The notes under the pieces: model-generated
The model's database searches: none
Told to the model about the DNA's origin: nothing
What the model saw: the letters and a program-made list of their open reading frames with translations, nothing else
Shown here: positions 35,087 through 43,975 of the stretch, in pieces
Layout: every line of letters starts with the position of its first letter
Position numbering within the stretch: the stretch's first letter is position 1
Made by a program: the position numbers and the translations under genes
Assembly: GCA_036821825.1 (NCBI GenBank)
Contig: DAISIV010000002.1
Span: 1-64,000, forward strand
Reading direction: 5' to 3'
From: CAITZA01 sp937915285
Lineage (GTDB): Bacteria > Desulfobacterota > Desulfomonilia > Desulfomonilales > Desulfomonilaceae
Length of the DNA: 64,000 nt

Positions 35087-36001
35087 TTAAATGGATGGGA
35101 GCGTCTGCGGTAGTGGTAGCTTTCGAAGGAGGAAGGCTCTGATTTGACTGTGTATTTCATTGTGGCTCTCTTCAGAAAGAGTAGTTTGGTCTCTTAAGCG
35201 CAGAACAAGAAGCCTCTCAGTTTTTGTATAAGGCGCCCAAATTCGAGGGTCAGTGATGGTGAAAAAGAGGATGCACGGGATGTCCAGGGCTGCGGCAAGA
35301 TGCGAAACGCCAGAGTCATTGCCTATATATATCTTGCTATTGCAATATGTTGTTATAATAAACTCAAGTGATTTGTTGTATATTATGTCTGGTTGTTGTT
35401 TTGTTTCCAATGTTCTGAAATGTTCATCATTCAACAATGTCGCATCAGCTTCGCCCAGAGTTATTACCGGTTGAAGGTCATAGTGTTTGCAGACGGATTC
35501 CAGGACATTCCGGAACAGGTCTGGGCTGGCGTTTTTAATCAGAGAACCGCTCCCGGGGGCCAGCCATACCCGATTTGAAGGCTCAGATCTTGTCATGCGC
35601 TTCAGGTAAGGTTGCCTCTCTGGGACGGGTAGTGAAAGCCTTTCACACAATGTCTCCACTATGCTTTTGCCTTCTTCCGGTTGTGACGAAGCAACTATTG
35701 TTTCAATTCCGGCGCTGCGGAGGCTTTCAGTAACTAGCTTATGGTTTTTCAGAATAACGTAGGCCAGTTCGGGTAAAATCTCACTGTTGTGAGAGGGGCC
35801 TGATTTTGGTTCAAAAATCCAGGACCATTTCAAGCTGTCGAAAGAATCTGCATTTACGGCCTCAGGAAGGAGAAAGCCGTATTGTGGGTTCCCCAGTAAA
35901 GTCAAGTGAGAACCGGGGTGCTTCTGGAGTATGGCCGCGATTATGGGGAGTGTGAGTATTGTATCTCCAAGGGCTCCCGGACGAATTAGCAGAATTCTCA
36001 C
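35087..36001 (-). CDS. Glycosyltransferase family 9 protein, heptosyltransferase-like (304 aa)
   Basis: The N-terminal ILLIRPGALGDTILTLPIIAA and the C-terminal YIGNDSGVSHLAAALDIPCILFF are the two GT9 hallmarks (acceptor-side Asp in GDTI and the donor-binding NDSGxxHLA block). It likely adds a heptose or related sugar to LPS core. It is shorter than typical WaaF/WaaC and stands alone, far from the LPS cluster at 59-63 kb. The start is GTG with GAGGAG upstream. Confidence 0.85.
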   Translation of the reverse strand: MRILLIRPGALGDTILTLPIIAAILQKHPGSHLTLLGNPQYGFLLPEAVNADSFDSLKWSWIFEPKSGPSHNSEILPELAYVILKNHKLVTESLRSAGIETIVASSQPEEGKSIVETLCERLSLPVPERQPYLKRMTRSEPSNRVWLAPGSGSLIKNASPDLFRNVLESVCKHYDLQPVITLGEADATLLNDEHFRTLETKQQPDIIYNKSLEFIITTYCNSKIYIGNDSGVSHLAAALDIPCILFFTITDPRIWAPYTKTERLLVLRLRDQTTLSEESHNEIHSQIRAFLLRKLPLPQTLPSI

Positions 36002-36264
36002 TTTGACGTGACTCCTCTCGTGTGTTGGCCTATTTCAATTTTCCTGGAGAGACCTCACTCAGGTGGGGGCGAAGGCGACGTCATGAGAATTGAGGGCCGT
36101 GAAACCGACATTCTTGGGAGAAAGCGCCATAAGAGACTTATGACATTTCCCCACTCGGCAATCAAGACGAGCCGCCAAAAGCGTGGTCATTTTTGACATA
36201 AGCATTCCGGATTGTTATACTCAATGAACACAAATTCTGGATTAATTATGGACAGAGCCTATTC

Positions 36265-37614
36265 ATGCTAAAACCATTCATTCATGCCCTACCACCTTCT
36301 GAGGCCCGCAAATTCAACAAAACATTTGATCCACTCAAAACAGAAGTTGTCGGTCTTGATAACTGCTATGGAAGGGTTTTGTCGGAAGATATTATTGCCA
36401 GTCAGGACTCCCCGCAGTTTAACCGTTCGACTATGGATGGGTTTGCGGTGAGGTCGGCGGATACCTTTGGAGCTAGTGAATCATCGCCGGCCCTGTTCAA
36501 TCTCGTTGGTGAGATAGCGATGGGGCAGGAGTATCTCAACGAACTGAAGCCGGGAGAGACAGCCCGCATATGGACGGGAGGGGCTTTACCGCCAAACTCA
36601 GACGCTGTGGTCATGCTCGAACATGTGGAGGAGATTGACGGCCTGTCTATCGAGATGCTCAAGGCGGTGGCGCCTTTTGACAATGTAGCCAGAAAGGCTG
36701 AGGACTTCAAAAAAGGTGAGCTTTTACTGGAGACCGGAAAGAGGTTGAGGTCTGGGGACGTAGGTATACTGGCGGCGATTGGCAAATCAAGCGTACTCGT
36801 CACAAAAAAGCCAACTGTGGGTGTAATAAGTTCAGGTGATGAAATAGTTGCCGCAGACCAGATTCCTCCTCCGGGATGTGTAAGGGATGTGAATCGTCAC
36901 ACTATAATAGCGGCAGTCACTGAGGCGTTGGCCAGGCCTTTATGGCTTGGGCTAACACCGGATTCACTGGATTCGATAAAAAGACTTCTGACCAAAGGAC
37001 TCGAAGATACGGACATGGTCATCATTTCCGGTGGGAGTTCCATGGGTAGCCGGGATTATGTGATAGAAGCAATAATGTCTCACGATGATTCGGAGATATT
37101 ACTTCACGGAGTGTCGGTTTCTCCTGGTAAACCGTTCATACTGGCGCGGGTAGGGAGTAAACCCGTGATTGGTTTGCCTGGCCACCCTGTTTCGGCTCTT
37201 GTATGTATGGAGCAATTCGTGGTCCCGATCATCAGGCGTCTTGAGGGTGAAAACACTTCGTCACCCTTCATCAAGCCGAAAGTGCAGGCGATTTTGACCA
37301 GGAACATAGCGTCCAAAGAGGGAAGGGAAGATTTCATACGTGTGAAACTACAAAAATCGGACGGCTACTGGCTGGCTAACCCAATCATTGGCAAGTCCGG
37401 CATGGTATCATCCATGGCCAGAAGCCACGGATTTTTTCAGATACCGCTGGACAGTGAAGGTTTGTACAAGGGCGACAAAGTAGATGTAATACTATTTTCA
37501 AACTGGGCAGGAGAAGAGCTTGAGAAGGAATATTTATTTGGACATGAAGCCTCCCCAGGAGGCTCTGGAGTTATTTCTGGATCGTCTCGACAGGAAAAGC
37601 TTTCCAGGATCTGA
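36265..37614 (+). CDS. moeA: Molybdopterin molybdenumtransferase MoeA (449 aa)
   Basis: Inserts molybdate (or tungstate in some anaerobes) into adenylated molybdopterin. MoeA motifs are complete: MDGFAVRSADT near residue 55, TGGALPPNSDAVVMLEHVE near 110, the MogA-like domain with GVISSGDEI and ISGGSSMGSRDYV, and GLPGHPVSALV, followed by domain IV. The C-terminal 30 residues, after the conserved end of domain IV, are Gly/Ser-rich and overlap the next gene by about 95 bases in another frame, so the two are translationally coupled. The start ATG has only a weak SD. Confidence 0.92.
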   Translation: MLKPFIHALPPSEARKFNKTFDPLKTEVVGLDNCYGRVLSEDIIASQDSPQFNRSTMDGFAVRSADTFGASESSPALFNLVGEIAMGQEYLNELKPGETARIWTGGALPPNSDAVVMLEHVEEIDGLSIEMLKAVAPFDNVARKAEDFKKGELLLETGKRLRSGDVGILAAIGKSSVLVTKKPTVGVISSGDEIVAADQIPPPGCVRDVNRHTIIAAVTEALARPLWLGLTPDSLDSIKRLLTKGLEDTDMVIISGGSSMGSRDYVIEAIMSHDDSEILLHGVSVSPGKPFILARVGSKPVIGLPGHPVSALVCMEQFVVPIIRRLEGENTSSPFIKPKVQAILTRNIASKEGREDFIRVKLQKSDGYWLANPIIGKSGMVSSMARSHGFFQIPLDSEGLYKGDKVDVILFSNWAGEELEKEYLFGHEASPGGSGVISGSSRQEKLSRI

Positions 37615-39433
37615 AACTGTTTCGGTAAGGGACTCGGTGGGCAGGGTGACATCCAGGCCGGTTTTTGCAAGGTTGTCGTCCCCTCATTTCCACACTGCGG
37701 CCATGGATGGTTTTGCAATTGTTTCAGACAGCAGTTATGGGGCAGCTCCTGATCAGCCGGTGGCTCTATGCATTGGCAAAAGCGCTTGGCCGGTGAACAC
37801 GGGTCGCCCTATTCCGTCGAGCGCGAATGCCGTCGTGATGATTGAAAATGTCAATTTTAGGGACGAGGACACATTTGAGATTGAGAAAGCGCTGACACCT
37901 TGGGAAAACGTCCGACGTGTGGGCGAGGACTTTGTGGCTTCCGAGATGATAGTCCCTAGCAGGCACAGAATAACCCCCTATGAGGTTGGCGCCATTTTAT
38001 CCGCTGGAGTTGCAAGTGTAGAGGTCGTTCGCAAACCGCGGATTCTTTTCATACCTTCAGGATCGGAACTGATTTCGATAGACGATATCAGTGGGGATGG
38101 CCCATCACCAGGGACAGTCATAGAATTCAACACAGTAATTCTAAAGGGCCTGGCTGAGCAGGCCGGGGCAGAAGCTGATTGCAGGCCTATTGTCAGGGAT
38201 GATTTCGAATCCATCAAGGCGGCCATTGTCGAGGGGTTTGATTCTGGGTATGACATGGTGGTTCTCAACGCCGGTTCATCCGCAGGCAGCGAAGACTATT
38301 CGGCGACCGCAATTAAATCCCTGGGAGAAGTGCTTGTCCATGGGGTCGCAATGATGCCTGGAAAGCCAACAATTCTTGGGATGATAGCAGGAAAGCCGGT
38401 GATTGGAAATCCGGGCTATCCTGTCTCGGCCGTCTTGTCATTCGAGGTTTTCGGGTTGCCCGTGATAGCGGAGATGCTCGGCGTGAAAGCATTCTCAAGG
38501 CCGTCCATATCAGCATCGGTAGCCAGGAAGATACCCTCAAAACTGGGTCGGGAAGAATTCTTCAGGGTCAAGCTGGGTAAGGTTGGGGACAAGGTTATTG
38601 CGGCCCCGCTTCCACGTGGAGCAGGTTCCATTACAACACTAACACGGGCCGATGGCATTATCAGAATTCCATCTAATGTAGAGGGCATAGAAAAAGACGC
38701 AAATGTCAACGTAGAACTACTGCGAAGCCCGGACTCTATTGAAAGAAACCTGGTGATTATAGGCAGCCATGATCTCACTCTGGATATCCTTGCTGATGAG
38801 CTTATACCTCACAACATTTACGTTTCATCCAGCAATGTTGGAAGTCTTGGCGGTCTTCTGGCTATCAAGAACAGGTCCTGCCACTTTGCTACCTCGCATT
38901 TGCTCGACGAAGCGACCGGTCAATATAACTGGTCCTACATCAAGCGCTACATTCCAGATGTGCCTGTAAAGCTGGTCAATGCTGTCTATCGTGAACAGGG
39001 CCTCATTGTTCCAAAGGGAAATCCGAAAAGGATTCAGGGATTTGAAGACCTCCTTCGTCAGGATGTTACCTTCATCAATCGACAGAAAGGGGCAGGAACA
39101 AGGGTTCTGCTCGATTACTACCTGAGCCGCCTGGGGATTGATTCTTCCAGAATAAAGGGGTATGCCCTCGAGGAATACACTCATACTTCCGTGGCTGTGG
39201 CGGTCCTCTCTGGTGTGGCCGATGTTGGAATGGGGGTCATGGCGGCTGCCAAAGCCCTAAATCTTGATTTCATTCCGGTTGCCACCGAGCAATATGATCT
39301 GGTCATACCGGAAGAATTCATGGAAGATGAGAAGGTTGTGCGGATGCTGGAAGTAATACGCGGGGAGTCATTCAAGAAAAAAGTCCTTGCCCTTGGTGGT
39401 TATGGGGTAGAATTGACAGGCTGTTTCGTTTGA
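37520..39433 (+). CDS. MoeA fused to a periplasmic-binding-like (PBP_like) domain (637 aa)
   Basis: Residues about 1-405 form a second full MoeA (MDGFAIVSDSS, SSANAVVMIENV, FIPSGSELIS, NAGSSAGSEDY, GNPGYPVSAVL). Residues about 410-630 form a PBP-like domain as in LysR effector or molybdate-binding proteins (VIIGSHDLTLDILADEL, RQKGAGTRVLLDYYL, EYTHTSVAVAVLSGVADVGMG). This MoeA/LysR-type fusion is known in bacteria and archaea with complex Mo/W enzymes and may sense or channel oxyanion or ligand. The TTG start at 37520 has AGGAG six bases upstream; the ATG at 37544 has a poorer SD. Two MoeA copies in tandem suggest specialised Mo and W insertion, which is inference. Confidence 0.9.
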   Translation: MRRNIYLDMKPPQEALELFLDRLDRKSFPGSETVSVRDSVGRVTSRPVFARLSSPHFHTAAMDGFAIVSDSSYGAAPDQPVALCIGKSAWPVNTGRPIPSSANAVVMIENVNFRDEDTFEIEKALTPWENVRRVGEDFVASEMIVPSRHRITPYEVGAILSAGVASVEVVRKPRILFIPSGSELISIDDISGDGPSPGTVIEFNTVILKGLAEQAGAEADCRPIVRDDFESIKAAIVEGFDSGYDMVVLNAGSSAGSEDYSATAIKSLGEVLVHGVAMMPGKPTILGMIAGKPVIGNPGYPVSAVLSFEVFGLPVIAEMLGVKAFSRPSISASVARKIPSKLGREEFFRVKLGKVGDKVIAAPLPRGAGSITTLTRADGIIRIPSNVEGIEKDANVNVELLRSPDSIERNLVIIGSHDLTLDILADELIPHNIYVSSSNVGSLGGLLAIKNRSCHFATSHLLDEATGQYNWSYIKRYIPDVPVKLVNAVYREQGLIVPKGNPKRIQGFEDLLRQDVTFINRQKGAGTRVLLDYYLSRLGIDSSRIKGYALEEYTHTSVAVAVLSGVADVGMGVMAAAKALNLDFIPVATEQYDLVIPEEFMEDEKVVRMLEVIRGESFKKKVLALGGYGVELTGCFV

Positions 39434-39493
39434 CATGATGCCCGCTGATGAATATGCCACTTATAAGTTGTAGTTTGGGAGACACTTGAAAAA

Positions 39494-39946
39494 ATGGACT
39501 GGTTGTGGCCGCAGGGAGCAACGCTCAGCGTGATAATTGGCGCAGCCCTGGTTATTGGATTCGTGCTGAGCATGTGGATTCTCGTGCTGGGTAGGATAAA
39601 TCCGACTCTGGGATCCATGGATGAACCAGACGTAGTTGCCGTAGCTAAGGGTAAATGCGGTGATTCCATGAAAATATCGCTAAAATTCAGCAATAACAGG
39701 GTTGTTGACGCCAAGTACTGGACAGACGGATGCCGTTCGAGCAACGAATGTGGGGCAGCGGCTACGAGACTGGCCCTTCACAAGACCCCGGAGGAAATCG
39801 TGGATATCGACTACAGAACCATTCACGATGAGGTCGGAGGACTTCCCGAAGATGACTGGCATTGCGCCACACTGGCCGCAGGAGTTCTGCAGGAGTCTCT
39901 CAGAATGTACATGACAGGAGACGATAGGGGGCCTAAATCAAACTGA
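39494..39946 (+). CDS. Membrane-anchored IscU/NifU-N-like Fe-S scaffold (150 aa)
   Basis: One membrane helix at about residues 10-33 (LSVIIGAALVIGFVLSMWILVLG) precedes an IscU-like domain. The expected ligands are present: Cys in KGKCGDSM with an adjacent Asp, Cys in TDGCRSSNECGAA, and Cys in DDWHCATLAAGVL, matching the spacing of IscU Cys37/Asp39/Cys63/Cys106. An IscU domain tethered to the membrane is unusual, since scaffolds are normally soluble. No iscS or hscBA gene is adjacent; the upstream neighbours are the two moeA genes. It might support maturation of a membrane-bound metalloenzyme, but this is inference. Confidence 0.8.
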   Translation: MDWLWPQGATLSVIIGAALVIGFVLSMWILVLGRINPTLGSMDEPDVVAVAKGKCGDSMKISLKFSNNRVVDAKYWTDGCRSSNECGAAATRLALHKTPEEIVDIDYRTIHDEVGGLPEDDWHCATLAAGVLQESLRMYMTGDDRGPKSN

Positions 39947-40041
39947 ATGTAAGGATATTTCCTTGACGATCAGGAATCACATGAATAAATCGTTCGAGCG
40001 ATCTTAGCTGCTTGACCGATCAATTCAGTTTTGTTAATGTC

Positions 40042-40069
40042 TTGTACCGGATCGAAATTAATCTATTCT
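40042..40069 (+). promoter_or_regulatory. Predicted promoter for greA
   Basis: TTGTAC (40042-40047), 16-base spacer, TATTCT (40064-40069), about 120 bases before the greA start. Confidence 0.4.
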
Positions 40070-40190
40070 AAGGCGCCTTCCCATGGTTTAAAAAATGGTA
40101 GGGCATCCTTAGAATAGTTTTCTATTTTTGGGGCCAAAAAAATTTTGTTGGTGACTGCGAAAGCAGGAAGACAGTGTCAAGGGAGAGAAC

Positions 40191-40673
40191 TTGAAAATGA
40201 GCCTGGCAAGACGCCCGATATCGACCCAGGGACATAAGAAACTTAATGAGGAAATGGATCGTCTCATAAGAATTGAACGTCCCTCCGTCATCAAGGAAAT
40301 TGAAATCGCCTTAGGGCATGGTGACCTCTCTGAAAACGCCGAATACACCTACGCAAAGGAGAAACAGGCGCTCATCGAGACGAGGATACGCGATCTCCAG
40401 GAACGTCTGGCTGCATCGGAAATTATTGATCTGGACAATCGCGTAATTTCTGAGAGGGTTGTCTTTGGATCAACTGTCACAATAGAAGATCTGGACACTG
40501 ATGAGAGGAAGGTTTATCAACTCCTCGGGCAGGATGAAGCAGATATTTCAAAAGGAATTCTCTCGATAGATTCCCCGGTCGGCAAAGCGCTCATAGGTAA
40601 AGAAACCGGGGATGTCGTCGAGATAAAGACCCCTAACGGTATCAGGGAATGCGAAATCATTGATGTCAAATAA
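40191..40673 (+). CDS. greA: Transcription elongation factor GreA (160 aa)
   Basis: Rescues backtracked RNA polymerase by stimulating transcript cleavage. The N-terminal coiled coil has the acidic tip GDLSENAEYTYAKEKQ with the catalytic Asp/Glu, and the C-terminal FKBP-like domain shows VVFGSTVTIEDLDTDE, SIDSPVGKALIGKETGDVVEI. GDLSENAEY rather than GDRSENADY indicates GreA. The start is TTG at 40191 with GGGAG six bases upstream, or the ATG two codons later; the difference is two residues. The double-HAD gene begins 24 bases downstream and is probably cotranscribed. Confidence 0.93.
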   Translation: MKMSLARRPISTQGHKKLNEEMDRLIRIERPSVIKEIEIALGHGDLSENAEYTYAKEKQALIETRIRDLQERLAASEIIDLDNRVISERVVFGSTVTIEDLDTDERKVYQLLGQDEADISKGILSIDSPVGKALIGKETGDVVEIKTPNGIRECEIIDVK

Positions 40674-40697
40674 TTAAAGCCTGATTGAGTTCCTGAA

Positions 40698-41993
40698 ATG
40701 CGCAAAAAAAGTTCCCGCATTCTCATATTGTGTGATTTTGATGGTACCGTGTCTGTAAAGGACACGGTCAATAGACTTATAAGATCGCACCAGAACGATC
40801 CTGAATGGAGATATCACGTCAAAAGGTACCTTCGTGGTAGCACAGGGTCCAAGGGGGTCTATGAAGCGGTAGGCCCGATGATGAGGATGGATCAGGGGGA
40901 TCTGGACAGGTTCGTTGATGAACACGCTCAATTGGACCCGCACTTTCCCGAATTTCTGGAATGGGCAAACGCTAATGATATAGACGTCAAGATAGTCTCG
41001 GATGGGTTTGACGCGACCATAAACACCTTGTTCGCCAAACACGGAATAGATGGCCTGGAAATCTTCGCAAACATCCTCAGGTTTGCAAAAAGCAAAAGAG
41101 TTGAAATCCATTCCCCGCATTCCAATCCGCAGTGTGGTGTATGCGGGACATGCAAACTGGCTGTTTTAAATCGGTTCCGGGGCTTGTACGACAAAATAAT
41201 CCTCATCGGAGATGGAGAATCTGACCGACATGCCGCTTCAGAAGCGGACATAGTTCTCGCATTAAAGGATTTGTTTGTGTACTGCGCACGCAACGACATA
41301 CCGGCCATTAGACTGAGAAATTTCCATGAAGTTCCTGCATTGCTTACTCGGCGGGTCGACGCAGTGGCTTTTGACATGGATGGGACGCTCATAGAGTCAA
41401 TGGAGGCCATAGCAGAGGCATTTAATCATATGTTCGCCTCGTTGGGATACCCGTTGATGACAGTGGATGAAATTATCAGGAAAACAGGCGTGTCACTTGT
41501 AGATTTTGTCAGATCGTTCCTCAAACCTGAAGAGGCTGAACTTGGCATCAAGATATTCAGGGACTACTACGACACGATATTCCTTGAGAGAACTACCATG
41601 TTCCCTGGCGCAGCAGAGACTCTTGATAAAATCGGCTCCGTCCACAAGACCGGGGTTGTTACCAACAAACGCGGAAAATATGCCAGGATACTTGCCGATC
41701 ACCTTGGTTTTTCAGACAAAATGGCTTTAATTATAGGAGCGGAAGATGGGTTCAAGGCTAAACCGCACGCTGACATGTTCATAGAGTTCATGAAAGCGGT
41801 TGATGCCCATGAACGTTCAACCGTCTATGTTGGAGACGCCCCGATTGATATTCAGGGCGCCCATTCTGCCAACATTGACGCCTTTGCGCTTGCAAACCGA
41901 TTTTACACGGCCGAAGAACTGGCTCTGCACAAACCTAGAAGGGTATTGAGAGACATCACCGAACTACCGGAAGCCCTGCAGCCGATAATCTGA
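40698..41993 (+). CDS. Fusion of two HAD-family phosphatases (431 aa)
   Basis: The chain contains two complete HAD cores. The first (residues about 8-215) has CDFDGTVSVKDT with Asp13/Asp15, IVSDGFD and GDGESDRHAA, and resembles the MtnX/phosphoserine-phosphatase-like IB group; its middle contains a CGVCGTC motif that may bind metal. The second (about 222-425) starts with FDMDGTLIES (Asp226/Asp228), then VVTNKRGKYA and YVGDAPIDIQGA, and resembles phosphoglycolate phosphatases (IA). Two HAD domains of different subclasses on one chain suggest consecutive or alternative dephosphorylations. Substrates cannot be read from sequence. There is no signal peptide. Confidence 0.85.
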   Translation: MRKKSSRILILCDFDGTVSVKDTVNRLIRSHQNDPEWRYHVKRYLRGSTGSKGVYEAVGPMMRMDQGDLDRFVDEHAQLDPHFPEFLEWANANDIDVKIVSDGFDATINTLFAKHGIDGLEIFANILRFAKSKRVEIHSPHSNPQCGVCGTCKLAVLNRFRGLYDKIILIGDGESDRHAASEADIVLALKDLFVYCARNDIPAIRLRNFHEVPALLTRRVDAVAFDMDGTLIESMEAIAEAFNHMFASLGYPLMTVDEIIRKTGVSLVDFVRSFLKPEEAELGIKIFRDYYDTIFLERTTMFPGAAETLDKIGSVHKTGVVTNKRGKYARILADHLGFSDKMALIIGAEDGFKAKPHADMFIEFMKAVDAHERSTVYVGDAPIDIQGAHSANIDAFALANRFYTAEELALHKPRRVLRDITELPEALQPII

Positions 41994-42211
41994 CAGGTCC
42001 ATCACCCACTGCGCCATCTGTTTCCAGGTCATTGTTAGGGAATCGTTCGCTTGAGCGCCCGTTTCAGGTAATTTCTACCAGTGGCCTTCCCCCCAATCTC
42101 GATTTAACCTCGATCAAAGTACAAAAATTATATTTTGTGTAGCCTGTCAGTCCCGGATTCTGATACTTATGAATTTGTCCGACAGTTTTCATCATCTGGC
42201 AGTGGAGAGAG

Positions 42212-42919
42212 ATGGGCTCGGTAATAACATTCGTGCTTGTTGCGTCTCTTGCGCTGCTGATAGTTAGAATCGCAACAGTCGCTCTGACTCTCACCGGACT
42301 TTCACGTGACATGGCTTCTTTCCAGGCGCGTTCCGCCTACACTGGAGTGGGATTTACCACTGTTGAATCTGAAGCGGTCGTCAACGATCCACAACGCCGA
42401 AAAATAATCAAAAAAATGATGCTGTTGGGACATGCCGGGCTGGTCACCAGCGCGTCCACTCTCATCATTGGTTTTTCGGATTCAAATCCCGATTATTCCC
42501 TATCTATAAGACTAACCACCTTGTTGGCTGGATTGATAGCATTGTGGGGAGTGGCTTACAGCAAAACAGTAGACAAGCACATATTTGCGGTGACAGAGCT
42601 TTTCCTGAGGCGTTTCACAGATCTGGCTGTAAAGGACTACACAACTATTCTGGAAATGCCTAATGGACACGCTGTCGTCGAAATAACCGTGGCGCCAGGT
42701 TCAAGTTTGGTGAATCGATCAGCGCGAGAGCTTGGAATGATCCGGAAAGGAATTATTTTCCTTTGTATTAGGCGAGGCAACGGTGAATTCGTCGCTGAGA
42801 TTAGCGCATCAACCGAGGTCCTGGAAAATGACAGAATAACTTTGTATGCCAGAAAAGCGCTGCTAAAAGAGCTGGTAGATGTCGCCAAACCTCATGGAAC
42901 GGCACACCAACCACAATAA
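42212..42919 (+). CDS. Membrane protein with C-terminal TrkA-C (RCK_C) domain (235 aa)
   Basis: Three hydrophobic segments (about 3-27, 68-87, 97-115) precede a cytoplasmic domain of about 80 residues with RCK_C features (EITVAPGSSLVNRSARELGMIRKGIIFLCIRRGNGEF...ENDRITLYARK), known to bind small ligands or nucleotides in K+ channels and transporters. The membrane part is too small to be a transporter by itself and may be a regulatory or sensing subunit. GGAGAG precedes the ATG. It is followed by a strong terminator. Confidence 0.8.
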   Translation: MGSVITFVLVASLALLIVRIATVALTLTGLSRDMASFQARSAYTGVGFTTVESEAVVNDPQRRKIIKKMMLLGHAGLVTSASTLIIGFSDSNPDYSLSIRLTTLLAGLIALWGVAYSKTVDKHIFAVTELFLRRFTDLAVKDYTTILEMPNGHAVVEITVAPGSSLVNRSARELGMIRKGIIFLCIRRGNGEFVAEISASTEVLENDRITLYARKALLKELVDVAKPHGTAHQPQ

Positions 42920-42933
42920 ATGAAGGTCACAAC

Positions 42934-43027
42934 TTGACAATAATAGTCATGATTATCATTTTTATGGGGAACACTAGTAATGCAGTGTTGTCAGTAAGTT
43001 CAATACCTACCTACAAAAGTATTTGAG
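42934..43027 (+). ncRNA. Possible small RNA or long 3' UTR upstream of the terminator at 43028
   Basis: Between the stop of the TrkA-C protein and the terminator lie a perfect TTGACA (42934-42939), an imperfect -10 (CATTTT, 42957-42962, 17-base spacing) and a six-base-pair hairpin AACACT/AGTGTT (42970-42989). With the terminator this could form an independent RNA of about 100 bases. A plain 3' UTR is equally possible. Confidence 0.25.
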
Positions 43028-43066
43028 GGCCCCATGTTCCTACCATACATGAGGGCCTTTCTTTTT
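43028..43066 (+). terminator. Rho-independent terminator after the TrkA-C protein gene
   Basis: GGCCC-CATGT (43028-43037) pairs with ACATG-A-GGGCC (43047-43057), a ten-base-pair stem with one bulged A, followed by TTTCTTTTT. Confidence 0.88.
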
Positions 43067-43109
43067 GGGGCAGATGATGACATTCACTGACGTGATCATG
43101 TGACCGAAT

Positions 43110-43913
43110 TCAGTATGCGTGCGTGTCCGCTATCTTTTCGAACATTCTGACCAGGCCGGCTCCAAGAGCGTAAATGGAATCCATGTCCAGGTTTTCCGGG
43201 GCCGATGTGTCAAAACATATGGAAAGGCTTGACTCAAGGCCTTCATCAGGTTTCCAGTAGCGGATCAAAATTGGAAATTTCACAAGAGGCTTTAGTACTA
43301 TGGACACATCTGAACCGCAATCGTCGGAAACTGTAGTGGCGTTGAAAATCTGTGTCATGAGATCGAAAAGTTGCATGTGTTCGTCAATGATCTTTTTCAA
43401 TGGCTTTTCGCAGCGTTGTTGGAACAAACCTTCCCAGGCCATTCCACCTTTAAGGTCCCTCATCGTGGCCCACTTTCCGCTCAATTCCACGCCACCGCAA
43501 TTAAGGACATAATTCAGCAGTGGAATGACTATCCAGGGGTGCATGTGAATGGCGGAGGATAGATTTGCATGCCTGTCTATCCGGAAATCCTTGCCAAAAA
43601 CTTTTATTACAAGCGTTCCATCAGAATACTCGGCTCCTGTGCGCAGGGCCGCTTCCCGCAAATCAGTGTTTCTTATCTTTTCTTTCAGTGACTCTACATG
43701 TTGGAGGAGTTCATCTGGCCCGTCTCCATTTTTCTGAATGCCTGACCCAAAATCGCCAATGACCTCTTCTTTGATGTATGGACAATCCTTGAGATGCTTC
43801 CTTCCCTGAAACACATTGACTGCAAAGACAAGGCATGTAGGCTCATGACAGGCCTTGCAATTGTTTTTTGGTAGGACCTTGAGGATGTCCATTGCGTTTT
43901 TCATCGAAGTCAT
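43110..43913 (-). CDS. DUF3786 protein with N-terminal 4Fe-4S domain (267 aa)
   Basis: The N-terminus has a four-Cys pattern of the ACS/CODH-type Fe-S module (Cys19, Cys22, Cys27, Cys44 in NNCKACHEPTCLVF...LKDCP). Residues about 85-255 match DUF3786 (DFRIDRHANLSSAIHMHPWIVIPLLNYVL, GKWATMRDLKGGMAW, PILIRYWKPDEGLESSLSICFD), a domain common in strict anaerobes and thought to be linked to corrinoid or one-carbon metabolism, though its function is not established. GGAGGGG precedes the ATG. It lies 62 bases after lpxB on the same strand, an unexpected partner, and may be cotranscribed. Confidence 0.85.
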   Translation of the reverse strand: MTSMKNAMDILKVLPKNNCKACHEPTCLVFAVNVFQGRKHLKDCPYIKEEVIGDFGSGIQKNGDGPDELLQHVESLKEKIRNTDLREAALRTGAEYSDGTLVIKVFGKDFRIDRHANLSSAIHMHPWIVIPLLNYVLNCGGVELSGKWATMRDLKGGMAWEGLFQQRCEKPLKKIIDEHMQLFDLMTQIFNATTVSDDCGSDVSIVLKPLVKFPILIRYWKPDEGLESSLSICFDTSAPENLDMDSIYALGAGLVRMFEKIADTHAY

Positions 43914-43975
43914 TTGTCCCCTCCTTGCCGTCGCTCAGGTGTGATGGCCTTGCATAGCGATAAACTAAAATAGGT

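Noticed and set aside
36008..36196. 62-aa plus-strand ORF between GT9 and moeA
   Set aside because: No SD, Arg/His-rich random composition, and the region is more likely a control region for the divergent genes.
42946..42964. Possible Fur box after the TrkA-C gene
   Set aside because: Only one half matches the consensus well (ATTATCA); the other half matches at about five of eight positions.
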